Positions 36,793 to 45,674 of a stretch of 64,000 nt of DNA are shown here, piece after piece (the first letter of the stretch is position 1; every line of letters starts with the position of its first letter). The notes beneath the pieces are model-generated. The model was not told where the DNA came from. It ran no database searches and saw only the letters and a program-made list of their open reading frames with translations. The position numbers and the translations under genes were made by a program. The stretch spans positions 2,542,001 to 2,606,000 of the forward strand of contig NZ_JACBYV010000001.1 in assembly GCF_013408425.1 (NCBI RefSeq), read 5' to 3'. This DNA comes from Pseudomonas flavescens (GTDB lineage Bacteria > Pseudomonadota > Gammaproteobacteria > Pseudomonadales > Pseudomonadaceae).

Positions 36793-37689
36793 ATGCACTC
36801 CATCACCCGCGGTTATCGCTACCTCATCAAGACCTTTGGTTACGTCGGTTGGTCGCTGTTCTGGCTGCTGATCTGGGACATCGTCGTCACCGTCGACTAC
36901 ATGCTGTTTCTGGAACGCAAGATCAGCCTGCCGTCCATGCCCCTGACCCTGCTCGGTTCGGCCCTGGTGGTACTGATCAGCTTCCGCAACAGCAGCGCTT
37001 ACAACCGCTGGTGGGAAGCACGCACCATCTGGGGAGCGCTGATCAACAGCTCGCGTAGCTTCGCCCGTCAGGTGCTGACACTGATCGACGACAACGACGA
37101 CCGCAATCCGGTCAAGGCGGTCCTGCTGCGTCGCCATGTGGCCTACATCAGAAGCCTGTCCGCAACCCTGCGCAACGAGCCCTGCGCCGACGAGGTCAGG
37201 GCTTTCGTGGCAGCGGACGAATTCGAACGCCGCCATACCACCAACAACTTTCCCAACGATATTCTCAATGGCTCTGCAGCCATTCTGGCCAGTGAATACA
37301 AGGCAGGTCGCCTGGATAGCATTCGCCTGACACGCCTGGAGTCGACGCTGGTCGACGTTTCCAACTGCCAGGGCGGCCTCGAGCGTATCGCCAACACGCC
37401 GCTGCCCTACCCTTACGTGTACTTCCCGCGGCTGTTCATCACCCTGTTCTGCCTGATCGTGCCCATCGGCCTGGTGGAAACCCTGGAATGGTTCACGCCG
37501 CTGGCCTCGACCGTGGTCGGCTTCATGCTGCTGGCCATCGAGCGAGTGGGCAGTGACCTGCAGAGCCCGTTCCAGGTCAGCGAGCACCAGATCCAGATGG
37601 ATGCGCTCTGCGAGACCATCGAGAAGAACCTCGAATCGATGCAACGCGATGCCCAGCGCGAGCGTGACGGAAGGCTCCTGGAAGACTGA
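36793..37689 (+). CDS. Bestrophin-family channel protein
   Basis: 298 residues. N-terminal membrane segments (about 14-40 and 50-68), the conserved ISFRNSSAYNRWWEARTIWG, a helical middle part, RLFITLFCLIVPIGLVETL with a further membrane segment, and FQVSEHQIQMDALCETIEKN at the end. Bacterial bestrophins form pentameric ion channels. Its gene is followed by the long non-coding region below. Confidence 0.9.
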   Translation: MHSITRGYRYLIKTFGYVGWSLFWLLIWDIVVTVDYMLFLERKISLPSMPLTLLGSALVVLISFRNSSAYNRWWEARTIWGALINSSRSFARQVLTLIDDNDDRNPVKAVLLRRHVAYIRSLSATLRNEPCADEVRAFVAADEFERRHTTNNFPNDILNGSAAILASEYKAGRLDSIRLTRLESTLVDVSNCQGGLERIANTPLPYPYVYFPRLFITLFCLIVPIGLVETLEWFTPLASTVVGFMLLAIERVGSDLQSPFQVSEHQIQMDALCETIEKNLESMQRDAQRERDGRLLED

Positions 37690-37742
37690 CCATGCGGTCA
37701 TTTTTCGCCGCGCCAGACACTTCCAACGAGGTCCATACGCGC

Positions 37743-37772
37743 TTTGTAGTGATCTAAAAAAATCACTACAAA
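37743..37772. promoter_or_regulatory. Long AT-rich palindrome
   Basis: TTTGTAGTGAT (37743-37753), eight bases, ATCACTACAAA (37762-37772): a perfect 11-base inverted repeat. No T run on either side outside the stem, so an operator is more likely than a terminator. It ends six bases before a -35-like TTGACG. Confidence 0.7.
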
Positions 37773-37777
37773 ACCTA

Positions 37778-37806
37778 TTGACGACCTCTTCGCGCTTTTG
37801 CATGAT
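37778..37806 (+). promoter_or_regulatory. Sigma-70-like promoter
   Basis: TTGACG (37778-37783), 17 bases, CATGAT (37801-37806). Start of transcription would be around 37813. The -35 is near consensus and the -10 is weaker. Confidence 0.5.
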
Positions 37807-37812
37807 GGACCT

Positions 37813-38019
37813 GCCTCCCCTGACGGGAGCCCTGACAAGGGCACTTGGGCAAACTCGGTAACACCAGCCGAGCGTTCCACGATATGTACTGCCCACAAGG
37901 CAGATTGATGAAGTCGAGCGTCCTGCGAGGACGAGAGCGTTAGCGAGACATTGTCATGATGCCTGTGGCTGATCCTGCGGATCACCTGCATCCGGCCCCG
38001 TCTCAGCTGATTTTCTTCT
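37813..38019 (+). ncRNA. Candidate structured small RNA or 5' leader
   Basis: Six stems in about 200 bases: CTCCC/GGGAG (37815-37829), GCCC/GGGC (37829-37842), CTCGG/CCGAG (37854-37872), CTGCC/GGCAG (37889-37903), CGTCC/GGACG (37919-37933), and a nested set GAGAC/GTCTC (37945-37949 with 38000-38004) enclosing GATGC/GCATC (37958-37992) and GATCC/GGATC (37971-37983). A T-rich tail follows at 38011-38019, as in a terminator. It could be a small RNA or the leader of the gene at 38175. No known family is recognised. Confidence 0.45.
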
Positions 38020-38174
38020 CCCCGCTTCGTCCCGACCTCCGTTAGCCGCCGCTGCGTAGCGTTACCTACACATCGCTACACGGTCTTCGGCAGCACTCAA
38101 ACGCCACGGGCAACGACGGCACCGCACTGCAAGCGGTTGCCCAAGACAGATCAGAGAATGAAGGGGTACACGCC

Positions 38175-38501
38175 ATGAACCTGAATAAACAACCCACCAT
38201 CGAAGACCTCGCTCAACTGTTCGCCAAGCGCAAGGACAGCCTCGACAACCACATCCTATGGGTATGTGAATCGGGCGAAGTTCGCATCGACTGCCTGCCG
38301 GCGGATCAGGAGGAACAGGAGTTCGTCAGCCAGCGGCCGAACATGCGCACCCGCCTGCGTACCTACCGTCGCGGCCAGGGCTACGTAGGCCGCCGTGCCG
38401 CTGCCGACCGCGACTTCCTGGGCAACGTATTGCGCACCCTGGAGCACGAGTGGACAGGCCAGCAGGCCAGGCAGGATCGCCTGCTCGACCGCTACTGCTG
38501 A
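38175..38501 (+). CDS. Hypothetical protein
   Basis: 108 residues. Starts MNLNKQPTIEDLAQLFAKRK, a beta region HILWVCESGEVRIDCLPADQ and a basic helical end. No signal peptide or membrane segment. GAAGGGG precedes the ATG. No family is recognised. The long upstream region with palindrome and hairpins may regulate it. Confidence 0.7.
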   Translation: MNLNKQPTIEDLAQLFAKRKDSLDNHILWVCESGEVRIDCLPADQEEQEFVSQRPNMRTRLRTYRRGQGYVGRRAAADRDFLGNVLRTLEHEWTGQQARQDRLLDRYC

Positions 38502-38664
38502 AAACCCTTTGCGATGGGCCGCCCTGGCCCATCGCATCCAGCCTCGCCCTGCCTCATCAGCTATTACCCTGTAAACTGCCGCTACTCCTGGAGGAGTCGT
38601 TCGCCACCACGCAACGGGTGGCGAGTGCCAAGCCATAACGCGGCACTTACATGGAAATAGATCA

Positions 38665-39225
38665 ATGGAAAATCTGTATCAGACACCCAGTGCCCCACTA
38701 CTGGCCGAGGAACGCCCGCGCACCACCTTCTTCGTCACCTCCACCAGCAAGCTCTATGTGCTGTTCTTCATGACGCTTGGGTTCTACGCGGTCTACTGGG
38801 CCTACAAGCAATGGGATACCCAACGGGCCACCATGCGCCCGAAGAAGATCAGCCCCGCAGCGCGCTCGATCTTCCATATTTTCTTCATTCATTCGCTGTG
38901 CCGGCTGATCCTCGCGCAATTGCAAGCCAAGGGTCTGGGCGACTGGCGATATGCGAGTGCGGCGTGGATGTACATCGTTCTGGTATTCGCCAGCAACGGT
39001 CTTTCGCGTCTGGACGGCCATATCGGCGTGACCCTGGAAATCATGCTGTTGCTCGCGGGTACCATCCTGCCGGCTTGGCCGCTGTCGATCATCCAGGAGA
39101 AAGCCAACCTGGCCAGCGATGATCCGACCGGCCAGAGCAACAGCCGCTTCAGCACCGCGAATTATCTGTGCATGCTGCCGGGCGGCCTGCTTTGGCTGCT
39201 CATCATCATCGGCTCCTACCTCTGA
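38665..39225 (+). CDS. Hypothetical membrane protein
   Basis: 186 residues with about four membrane segments (about 30-47, 70-85, 94-110, 120-140 and a last one at 170-185). The N-terminal third has LYVLFFMTLGFYAVYWAYKQ followed by an amphipathic basic part, a pattern seen in small DUF4234-like membrane proteins, but I cannot assign it. Monocistronic, converging on the DUF2167 gene. Confidence 0.75.
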   Translation: MENLYQTPSAPLLAEERPRTTFFVTSTSKLYVLFFMTLGFYAVYWAYKQWDTQRATMRPKKISPAARSIFHIFFIHSLCRLILAQLQAKGLGDWRYASAAWMYIVLVFASNGLSRLDGHIGVTLEIMLLLAGTILPAWPLSIIQEKANLASDDPTGQSNSRFSTANYLCMLPGGLLWLLIIIGSYL

Positions 39226-39280
39226 TTTTCCGCATCGCCGCTACGGCGGTCAGGGCCGAAACGCAGTTCCATCGGCCAAC

Positions 39281-39306
39281 AAAAAGCCCCGGCAATGGCC
39301 AGGGCT
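39281..39306 (-). terminator. Terminator for the DUF2167 gene
   Basis: AGCCC (39285-39289) pairs with GGGCT (39302-39306), with further pairing inside. On the minus strand a T run follows (plus-strand A run 39281-39285). It lies 24 bp past the stop of the DUF2167 gene, between convergent genes. Confidence 0.65.
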
Positions 39307-39329
39307 CTTTCGTCAGCGCGGTGGGGCTG

Positions 39330-40379
39330 TCAGCGCTTGTCGTCTTCGCGCGGATTGTTCAGATCCATCACGCTGGAAACGCGCTGCACAGGTAGCGGTG
39401 GGTCAGTCTCGGCTTTGGCCTCAGGCTGCACCTGCGGTTCAGGCGCCAGCGGCTGCGGCTGTTCCTTCTTCTTCCCGGTCATGCGCCGCCATACCCAGCC
39501 AATCAGCAGTACCGGCAGGAACCACGCCTTTTTGAGCAGCACCAGCGCCGCAGCGAACAGGCCCACTTTGGCAGCTGCCTTGCCGGCGATCAGCGCACCG
39601 AGGCCATAGGCCGCGACTTCGTCGATATCCGGGTTGAAATCAGCGTAGCGGTTGCCGTCGTTGAAGTCGGTCATGGCCAGCACTGCCGGCAGGTTCTCTT
39701 CGATCTGCGGCAGCTGATGCATGCCGGCGATGAAGTTCAGCACCAGTACGCCTTTGCGGCCCAGCACGCGGATGTTGTAGTTGAGGATGTGCTCGTCGCT
39801 GTCGCCGAATTTCACTTCCTTGGCCCAGTGCAGCTTCTTGCCTGCGGCATCGTAATGCGGGGCGGATGCCCAGCCGACGATGGCGATGGGCTCGTAACCG
39901 TTTTCGGTACGCCACTCGTTCTCGGCCTTGGCGCCGTCCTGCAGGTCCTTGAGCATGTCGGCGTAGTCGATGTCCGCGGCGTCCTCGTCGGACACGTAGC
40001 CGTTTTCTTCGTACTCCACGGTGACGGCCCACGACTCGTCCGCCAGGGGCGATACGCCCTTGGGCAGGATCATGCCCAGCGGCAGCTTGTCGTCTGGCGG
40101 ATTGCCCCAGGCCTCGACCAGCACGCGCTCGGCGTCGGCACCGTCGAGGAATACCAGGTTTTCCGGAAGATCGAGGGTCGCCAGGTTGCTGCCGACCACC
40201 ACCTTGCCGGAACGGAAATCGAGGCTGTCGAGAAACTGCTCTTCGCTGACGGAATCACCGTCGGCGACTTCAGCGGCGGGGGCTTCTTGCGCATTCTGCG
40301 CGGCGGGGGCCTGGTCGGCCCAGGTCAGGGGAACTACCGTGGCCAACAGGCTGGCCAGCATCAACTCCTTGAACAACAT
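39330..40379 (-). CDS. DUF2167 membrane-anchored periplasmic protein
   Basis: 349 residues from the ATG at 40379, chosen because GGAG lies six bases before it; ATGs at 40391 and 40415 lie upstream. Signal peptide (about 1-21), then the DUF2167 domain: GNPPDDKLPLGMILPKG, WAVTVEYEENGYVSDEDA, NEWRTENGYEPIAIVGWA, PHYDAAGKKLHWAKEVKF, and NYNIRVLGRKGVLVLNFIAG. One membrane segment near 270-300 and a Pro/Glu-rich tail. Function unknown. Confidence 0.87.
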   Translation of the reverse strand: MLFKELMLASLLATVVPLTWADQAPAAQNAQEAPAAEVADGDSVSEEQFLDSLDFRSGKVVVGSNLATLDLPENLVFLDGADAERVLVEAWGNPPDDKLPLGMILPKGVSPLADESWAVTVEYEENGYVSDEDAADIDYADMLKDLQDGAKAENEWRTENGYEPIAIVGWASAPHYDAAGKKLHWAKEVKFGDSDEHILNYNIRVLGRKGVLVLNFIAGMHQLPQIEENLPAVLAMTDFNDGNRYADFNPDIDEVAAYGLGALIAGKAAAKVGLFAAALVLLKKAWFLPVLLIGWVWRRMTGKKKEQPQPLAPEPQVQPEAKAETDPPLPVQRVSSVMDLNNPREDDKR

Positions 40380-40500
40380 GTAACGCTCCATGAGATCGGC
40401 TTGAATTTCGGGCACTAGCCTACCATCGACGACGGAATCATTTTGTAACTTCCTGTCATTTCTGGATACATCTCACAAAGAAGCGCCCGAACTCCCGGCG

Positions 40501-40767
40501 TTACGAGGCCCGTACGGTAAGCCGAACGAGGTGCAGCACCACTGGCCGAACGCCCATCACGCAGACGAACGCTACCGGCATCGCCAACTGGTAGGCCTCC
40601 AGTACCGCGCCCAGGTAGCCGTCGCTGAGGCCGCGGTTGGTGGCGGTGATCACCAGGCACATGAGAAACGCCATGATGCCGGACATGAAAAAGGCGAAGG
40701 CCACCGACGATAGTCTGGCTGGCAGCTTCCAGCTTCGGCGGGTACGGCTGAGCGTCGTGTCAGGCAT
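40501..40767 (-). CDS. DUF2798 small membrane protein
   Basis: 88 residues from the ATG at 40767 with AAGGA upstream. Two membrane segments (about 24-43 and 62-80) with FFMSGIMAFLMCLVITATNRG and YLGAVLEAYQLAMPVAF, as in the DUF2798 family. Function unknown. It diverges from a LysR-type gene; the shared region has a palindrome. Confidence 0.8.
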   Translation of the reverse strand: MPDTTLSRTRRSWKLPARLSSVAFAFFMSGIMAFLMCLVITATNRGLSDGYLGAVLEAYQLAMPVAFVCVMGVRPVVLHLVRLTVRAS

Positions 40768-40860
40768 GGGCAGATCCTTCGAGGTAAGAGCGACACGCCA
40801 ACGTGTGGCGAACGCAGCCATTATCGCGACCGCTCATTGCCAGGGGTAGCGGGCCGCGGG

Positions 40861-40885
40861 TAAGGTCAGTACCAAGCTAACCTTA
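40861..40885. promoter_or_regulatory. Palindrome between DUF2798 and LysR genes
   Basis: TAAGGT (40861-40866), 13 bases, ACCTTA (40880-40885). It lies 30 bp before the LysR start in the divergent intergenic region and is the best candidate for the LysR-type binding site. Confidence 0.5.
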
Positions 40886-40915
40886 TCAATCCGACCATCA
40901 GTAGAAAGCTTCAGC

Positions 40916-41839
40916 ATGGATACCCTGCGCGGCATCGAGAGTTTCGTGAAGGCGGTGGAAACCGGCAGCATCGCTGCGGGCGCTCGCCTGCTGGGCATCA
41001 GCGCCGCAGCGGCCAGCCAGAATATTGCCCGCCTGGAATCATCCCTCGGCGTACGTCTGCTGACGCGCACCACCCGCAGCCTGGCGCTCACCGAAAGCGG
41101 CACGCTGTATTTCGAGCAGGTGCGTGATGTGCTGCGCGACTTGGAACTGGCACGCAGCACGGCTACGCAAGCACACGACGCTCCTCAGGGCCGCTTGCGA
41201 ATCGCGTCCAGCGCCGCATTCGGCCGCTATGTGCTGGCAGCGCTGCTGCCCGCCTTCACCGCCCGCTACCCACGTATCGCCTGCGAGCTGATCACCACTG
41301 ACCGCAGCGTCAATCACATTCAGGAATCGGTGGATATCAGCATCCGTATTCCGCAGCAGCTCGAGGACGGCCTGGTAGCCCGGCATATCGCCAGCATACC
41401 GTCGATCTATTGCGCCTCGCCGGCCTACCTGCTCAAGGCCGGCACGCCGGTCACCCCGGAACAGCTGCGCGAGCACGATTGCCTGGCTTTCAGGGTCGCC
41501 GTGGACGGGCGCCTGATGCCCTGGCGTTTCGCCCGCGATGGAGTGCGCTTCGACGCGCAGATACGGGTGGCGCTGGTCAGCGACGATATCGACGTCCTGG
41601 CCCGGGTGGCCGTCAACGGCGGTGGCATCACCCGCCTCGCCGCCTTCGTCGCCGAGCCACTGCTGGCCAGCGGTCAGTTGCAGCAGCTCTTCGCCAGCCC
41701 ACAGAGCTCGGGCAGCCAGGCAATTGTCGAGCCGCTGGACTACTACCTGTGCGTGCGTGACCGCTACGAGCTGACGGCCAAGGTGCGCGCTTTCGTCGAT
41801 CATCTGCAAAACAGCCTGCGCGCCGACTGGCGCCCTTAG
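40916..41839 (+). CDS. LysR-family transcriptional regulator
   Basis: 307 residues. N-terminal winged helix MDTLRGIESFVKAVETGSIA, AAAASQNIARLESSLGVRLL, RTTRSLALTESGTLYFE; then the two-lobed effector domain (APQGRLRIASSAAFGRYVLA ... FAREGVRFDAQIRVAL-like). It belongs to the broad group with CrgA-like regulators. The likely target is the divergent DUF2798 gene, although autoregulation alone is possible. Confidence 0.92.
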   Translation: MDTLRGIESFVKAVETGSIAAGARLLGISAAAASQNIARLESSLGVRLLTRTTRSLALTESGTLYFEQVRDVLRDLELARSTATQAHDAPQGRLRIASSAAFGRYVLAALLPAFTARYPRIACELITTDRSVNHIQESVDISIRIPQQLEDGLVARHIASIPSIYCASPAYLLKAGTPVTPEQLREHDCLAFRVAVDGRLMPWRFARDGVRFDAQIRVALVSDDIDVLARVAVNGGGITRLAAFVAEPLLASGQLQQLFASPQSSGSQAIVEPLDYYLCVRDRYELTAKVRAFVDHLQNSLRADWRP

Positions 41840-41954
41840 GCCTGCTCGAAGTCTGCTGCGCGTCGACCACAGGGCAGCGAAATCGGGCAGCGAATTTGAC
41901 TCGCCAGACGAATCCGGTAGGCTCGGCAGCTCATTTGAATGGAGTGTTTCCCCC

Positions 41955-42236
41955 ATGGCCAAAGCCACTGCCCGTCACATCCTGGTTGCTACCGAAGACA
42001 AGTGCAACGAACTGAAAGCTGCCATCGAAGGCGGTGCCGACTTCGCCCAGGTCGCCAAAGACAACTCCAGCTGCCCATCCAGCCGCGACGGCGGCAACCT
42101 CGGCTCGTTCGGCCCGGGCCAGATGGTCAAGGAATTCGACACCGTGGTGTTCAGCGCACCGGTCAACGTGGTTCAGGGCCCGGTGAAAACCCAGTTCGGT
42201 TATCACCTGCTCGAAGTGACCAGCCGCCAGGACTGA
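41955..42236 (+). CDS. ppiC: Parvulin-type peptidyl-prolyl isomerase PpiC
   Basis: 93 residues forming one rotamase domain: ARHILVATEDKCNELKAAI, GGADFAQVAKDNSSCPSS, RDGGNLGSFGPGQMVKEFD and KTQFGYHLLEVTSRQD. No signal peptide, so cytoplasmic, as for E. coli PpiC. It catalyses cis-trans isomerisation of prolyl bonds. Confidence 0.95.
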   Translation: MAKATARHILVATEDKCNELKAAIEGGADFAQVAKDNSSCPSSRDGGNLGSFGPGQMVKEFDTVVFSAPVNVVQGPVKTQFGYHLLEVTSRQD

Positions 42237-42381
42237 TCGCACCGCGCCTGGTGCCCTCGGCACCAGGCCGCTCGCCCGCTTTTCCCGGTACGCCGCCCCA
42301 GGCCACAGAAAATGCCGGAACCGCCCCACCACCGCACCACTCTATCGCTCCGGTAGTTCCCACCTTCCGCGAGGCCATGAT

Positions 42382-43530
42382 ATGAACCGGTTCTTCCAGG
42401 CCCTCGGCCTGCGCATTGGCGACTCGGCAAAGCAGGCACGCACGCCCAGCCAGAAGGCATTGGGACAATGCACCTGTGGCCAGCCGATCTTCTTCCGCAA
42501 CAGCCAGTGCCTGGCCTGCCAGTCACCGCTGGGCTACGAGCCCGAGCGCGGTCAGGTGGTAACCCTCGTGGCCAGCGAGCAAACCGATGTATGGCGGGTG
42601 GAAGGTGATCCACAGGGCTGGCGCTACCGGCGCTGTGACAATCTGCACACCGCCGCGGGCTGCAACTGGCTGCTGCCCGCCATGTACGGCGCAGGCCTGT
42701 GCACGGCCTGCCAGCTCAACCGCACCATCCCCGACCTGTCGGTGCCCGATAACGACAGGCGCTGGGCGCGCTTCGAAACCGCCAAGCGTCGCCTGGTGGC
42801 GCAGCTGCTGACCATGGGTCTGCCGCTTGTCAGCAAGACCCAGGACGAGATCAATGGCCTGGCCTTCGACTTTCTCGGCCCGGATGCCGAAGGCAAGCAG
42901 CCCACCACTGGCCACGCCAATGGCCTGATCACCCTGAACATCGCCGAAGCCGACGACGACGTGCGCGAGCAGACCCGCATCCAGTTGCGCGAGCCCTACC
43001 GCACCCTGCTCGGCCACTTCCGCCACGAGGTCGGCCATTACTACTGGGACCGGCTGATCGCCAACAGCCAGTGGCTGAACGACTACCGCATGCTGTTCGG
43101 TGACGAACGAGCCGACTACGGCGCCGCCCTGCAGCGTCATTATGAGCAGGGCGCACCGGCCGACTGGCAGGCTTCCTTCGTCAGCGCCTACGCCACCATG
43201 CACCCCTGGGAAGACTGGGCGGAAACCTGGGCTCACTACCTGCACATGATGGACACCCTGGACACCGCACTGAGCTTCGGCATGCGTGCCGGTGACGTGG
43301 AGCTGGAATTCCGGCCCTTCACCCGAGCGGCGTTGTACGACCCGAACGATCCGCTGGCAGACGAGTTCCTGCAGTTCGTCAATGCCTGGATCGAACTCGC
43401 CGCCATGCTCAACGAACTGGCACGCAGCATGGGCCAGAAGGATCTCTACCCCTTCGTGCTGCCCGCCGCGGTGATCGGCAAGCTACAGTTCATTCATCGT
43501 GTGGTGCAGGCAGCCTCTCCCACCCAGTAG
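42382..43530 (+). CDS. Putative zinc-binding metallopeptidase with zinc-ribbon N-terminus
   Basis: 382 residues. N-terminal Cys pairs (CTCGQPIFF, CLACQSPLGY, then CDNLHTAAGCNWL and CTACQLNR) form a zinc-ribbon-like part. The peptidase motif HEVGHYYWDRLI is at about residue 215, with a later DWAETWAHYLHMMDTLDTA typical of this family. Soluble. Natural substrate unknown. The domain architecture is common in Pseudomonas and is annotated as a zinc-binding metallopeptidase family. Confidence 0.87.
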   Translation: MNRFFQALGLRIGDSAKQARTPSQKALGQCTCGQPIFFRNSQCLACQSPLGYEPERGQVVTLVASEQTDVWRVEGDPQGWRYRRCDNLHTAAGCNWLLPAMYGAGLCTACQLNRTIPDLSVPDNDRRWARFETAKRRLVAQLLTMGLPLVSKTQDEINGLAFDFLGPDAEGKQPTTGHANGLITLNIAEADDDVREQTRIQLREPYRTLLGHFRHEVGHYYWDRLIANSQWLNDYRMLFGDERADYGAALQRHYEQGAPADWQASFVSAYATMHPWEDWAETWAHYLHMMDTLDTALSFGMRAGDVELEFRPFTRAALYDPNDPLADEFLQFVNAWIELAAMLNELARSMGQKDLYPFVLPAAVIGKLQFIHRVVQAASPTQ

Positions 43531-43583
43531 GCGGGCAATGGCAGCACCACCGAACCATCGACTCATTTTCAGGAGCGCGCAGC

Positions 43584-44000
43584 ATGGCTCATCTGGAGAA
43601 ACACGGCAGTTGCCTGTGCGGGGCGGTCAGCCTCACGTTGCATGTCACCGCCACAAACGTGAGCGCCTGCCACTGTACAACGTGCCGCAAATGGGGCGGC
43701 GGACCGCTGCTGGTGGTCGAAGGGGAAACCGCGCATTTCACCGGGCAACGGCATGTGCGCACCTACGCGTCCTCAGAATGGGCCGAACGTGCCTTCTGCG
43801 TGGAATGCGGCACCCACCTGTTCTATCGCCTCACCAATGGTGGGTTCTACGCAGTGCCGGTGGGCCTGCTCGACGGCGACGAGAACTGGCAGTTCGAAAG
43901 CCAGGTATTCATCGATGCCAAACCCGCTTACTACTGCTTCGCCAACCAAACGCGGGAGCTGACCGGCGAACAACTGTTCGCGCACTACAAGGCCACCTGA
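43584..44000 (+). CDS. GFA-family (CENP-V/glutathione-dependent formaldehyde-activating-like) protein
   Basis: 138 residues with the zinc-binding pattern of the GFA fold: GSCLCGAVSL, SACHCTTCRKWGGG, FCVECGTHLFYRL. Such proteins resemble Gfa, but the activity on formaldehyde is not established for most. AGGAG precedes the start. It is followed by a convergent gene. Confidence 0.9.
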   Translation: MAHLEKHGSCLCGAVSLTLHVTATNVSACHCTTCRKWGGGPLLVVEGETAHFTGQRHVRTYASSEWAERAFCVECGTHLFYRLTNGGFYAVPVGLLDGDENWQFESQVFIDAKPAYYCFANQTRELTGEQLFAHYKAT

Positions 44001-44007
44001 CGCTGCC

Positions 44008-44838
44008 TCAATCGGCATCCAGCGACGGCCCGACCATGGCCGCCAGCTGTTCGTAGACACCCGGCGCGGCGACCAGATAGGGGTTGCCACCGAGCAGCCC
44101 ATCGCCACGCAGAAACTCGTTATGGCGAGCACCGGCCTCGCGCACCAGCACCAGGCCGGCCAGGCAGTCCCAGCTTTTCAGGTGAGTTTCGTAATAGCCG
44201 ATCAGGCGGCCGGCTGCCACGTAGGCGGTCATCAGCGCGCCGGAACCGTTGCGCAGGAACATGCCGCCCTGCTCCAGCAGCGCGCCGATGAAGGGCAGGA
44301 AGTTCTCCTTGCCCGCCCGGTGAGTGGTGCCCACACCGACCAGCCCCTCACGCACATTGCCAGCGCCATGAGCCGCCAGCGGCGTGTCGTTGACGAACGC
44401 GCCGTGGCCGATGAAACCGTGGAACAGCTCATCGTGATTGGGATCGGCAATCGCGCCGAGCAGTGGCTGCCCATCCACCAGCAGGCCGATGGACACACAC
44501 CAGTTGTGCAGACCGTTGAGAAAGCACGCGGTACCGTCGATGGGATCGATCACCCAGATGCAGCGGGCCTGCAGTCCAGCGCTGCCGCCCTCCTCGCCAA
44601 CGATGCCATCCTCGGGAAAATGTGCGGCCAGCTCGGCGCGGATGAAGGCCTCCACGTCCTGATCGGCGATGCTCACCACGTCCTGCAGGTCATCGCCCTT
44701 GTGCTGCACGGCGAGGCTGTTGCGCCGTGCGTAGTAGGCCATGCCGCGCGCTGCGGCTGCCAGGGCGACGCGTCTGGCGAACGCGTAGCGAGCGATCAGA
44801 CCATCGTCGCGGTCGGGTGCAGGGTGGGGGCTCGACAT
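44008..44838 (-). CDS. Inositol monophosphatase-family phosphatase
   Basis: 276 residues. Metal-binding signatures: GEEGGSAG, VIDPIDGTACFLNGLHNWCV and SWDCLAGLVLVREAGA. The family covers inositol-, histidinol- and fructose-bisphosphatases. The substrate is not evident from the sequence. Two catalytic aspartates of the DPIDGT box and the second WD motif are intact. Confidence 0.88.
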   Translation of the reverse strand: MSSPHPAPDRDDGLIARYAFARRVALAAAARGMAYYARRNSLAVQHKGDDLQDVVSIADQDVEAFIRAELAAHFPEDGIVGEEGGSAGLQARCIWVIDPIDGTACFLNGLHNWCVSIGLLVDGQPLLGAIADPNHDELFHGFIGHGAFVNDTPLAAHGAGNVREGLVGVGTTHRAGKENFLPFIGALLEQGGMFLRNGSGALMTAYVAAGRLIGYYETHLKSWDCLAGLVLVREAGARHNEFLRGDGLLGGNPYLVAAPGVYEQLAAMVGPSLDAD

Positions 44839-44935
44839 GCTCGGGGCACTCCTGAGTGAAGAAGGGAATCAGCCGACTTGCGGTGCGGCGGCAACAGCCT
44901 CTACCCTGCGCGCTTCCTGATCGGGCTGCAGTGCA

Positions 44936-45670
44936 ATGACCCTCGTCGACCTCCTGTTGTTCGCCATTCCGGCGGTTTTTCTCACCGGTCTTTCCAAAGG
45001 CGGCTTTGGTGGTGCGCTGGGCGGCATCGCGGTGCCACTGCTGGCCCTGGCCACTTCACCGATGCAGGCCGTGGCGGTGATGCTGCCGATACTCTGCCTG
45101 GCCGACGTGGTCGGGCTCAAGGCCTACTGGGGCAAGTGGGACGTGGCGAACCTCAAGGTCATGCTGCCCGGCGCACTGATCGGCATCGTCATCGGCTCAC
45201 TGACCTTCGAACTGTTCAACGAGAACCTGATCGGCCTGCTGATCGGCATCATCGCCATATCTTTCGTGCTGATGGGCTTGCTCAAGAGCGACCCGACGCC
45301 ACGCCCATTGCGCTCCGGGCGCGGCCTGACGCTGTCGTCGCTGGCCGGCTTCACCAGTTTCATCGCCCACGCAGGCGGGCCACCGGTGATGATGCACCTG
45401 CTTCCGCAGCAGCTGGAGAAAGTGCGCTACGTGGCCACCATCAACATGTTCTTCCTGCTGACCAACGCCATGAAGCTGATTCCCTACACCTGGCTCGGTC
45501 AGTTCACCCAGGAGAACCTGCTGCTCAGCCTGATGCTCGCGCCCATCGTGCCGCTCGGCGTATGGGCGGGCCTGTGGCTGCAACCGCGCATCAATCACAC
45601 CTGGTTCTACCGCATCGCGCGCCTGGGCATGCTGATCGCGGGGCTGCAACTGATCTGGAAGAACATCTAG
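44936..45670 (+). CDS. TauE/SafE-family membrane transporter
   Basis: 244 residues with about eight membrane segments and two related halves. Starts LLLFAIPAVFLTGLSKGGFGG, and the family motif LAGFTSFIAHAGGPPVMMHL is in the second half. Members export sulfite or other organosulfur anions in some bacteria; the substrate here is unknown. Converges on dgt with four bases between the stops. Confidence 0.9.
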   Translation: MTLVDLLLFAIPAVFLTGLSKGGFGGALGGIAVPLLALATSPMQAVAVMLPILCLADVVGLKAYWGKWDVANLKVMLPGALIGIVIGSLTFELFNENLIGLLIGIIAISFVLMGLLKSDPTPRPLRSGRGLTLSSLAGFTSFIAHAGGPPVMMHLLPQQLEKVRYVATINMFFLLTNAMKLIPYTWLGQFTQENLLLSLMLAPIVPLGVWAGLWLQPRINHTWFYRIARLGMLIAGLQLIWKNI

Positions 45671-45674
45671 AGCG

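Larger units (their letters stand above)
37690..38174. other. Gene-free stretch with operator, promoter and hairpins
   Basis: Contains the palindrome 37743-37772, a promoter-like pair at 37778-37806, a set of hairpins (37815-38019) and another stem, GGGCAAC (38108-38114) with GTTGCCC (38136-38142), close to the next gene. There is no credible reading frame. Confidence 0.7.

Noticed and set aside
37690..38174. Match of the hairpin-rich region to known riboswitches (guanidine, fluoride, manganese, c-di-GMP)
   Set aside because: Key conserved bases of these classes could not be placed in the sequence by eye.
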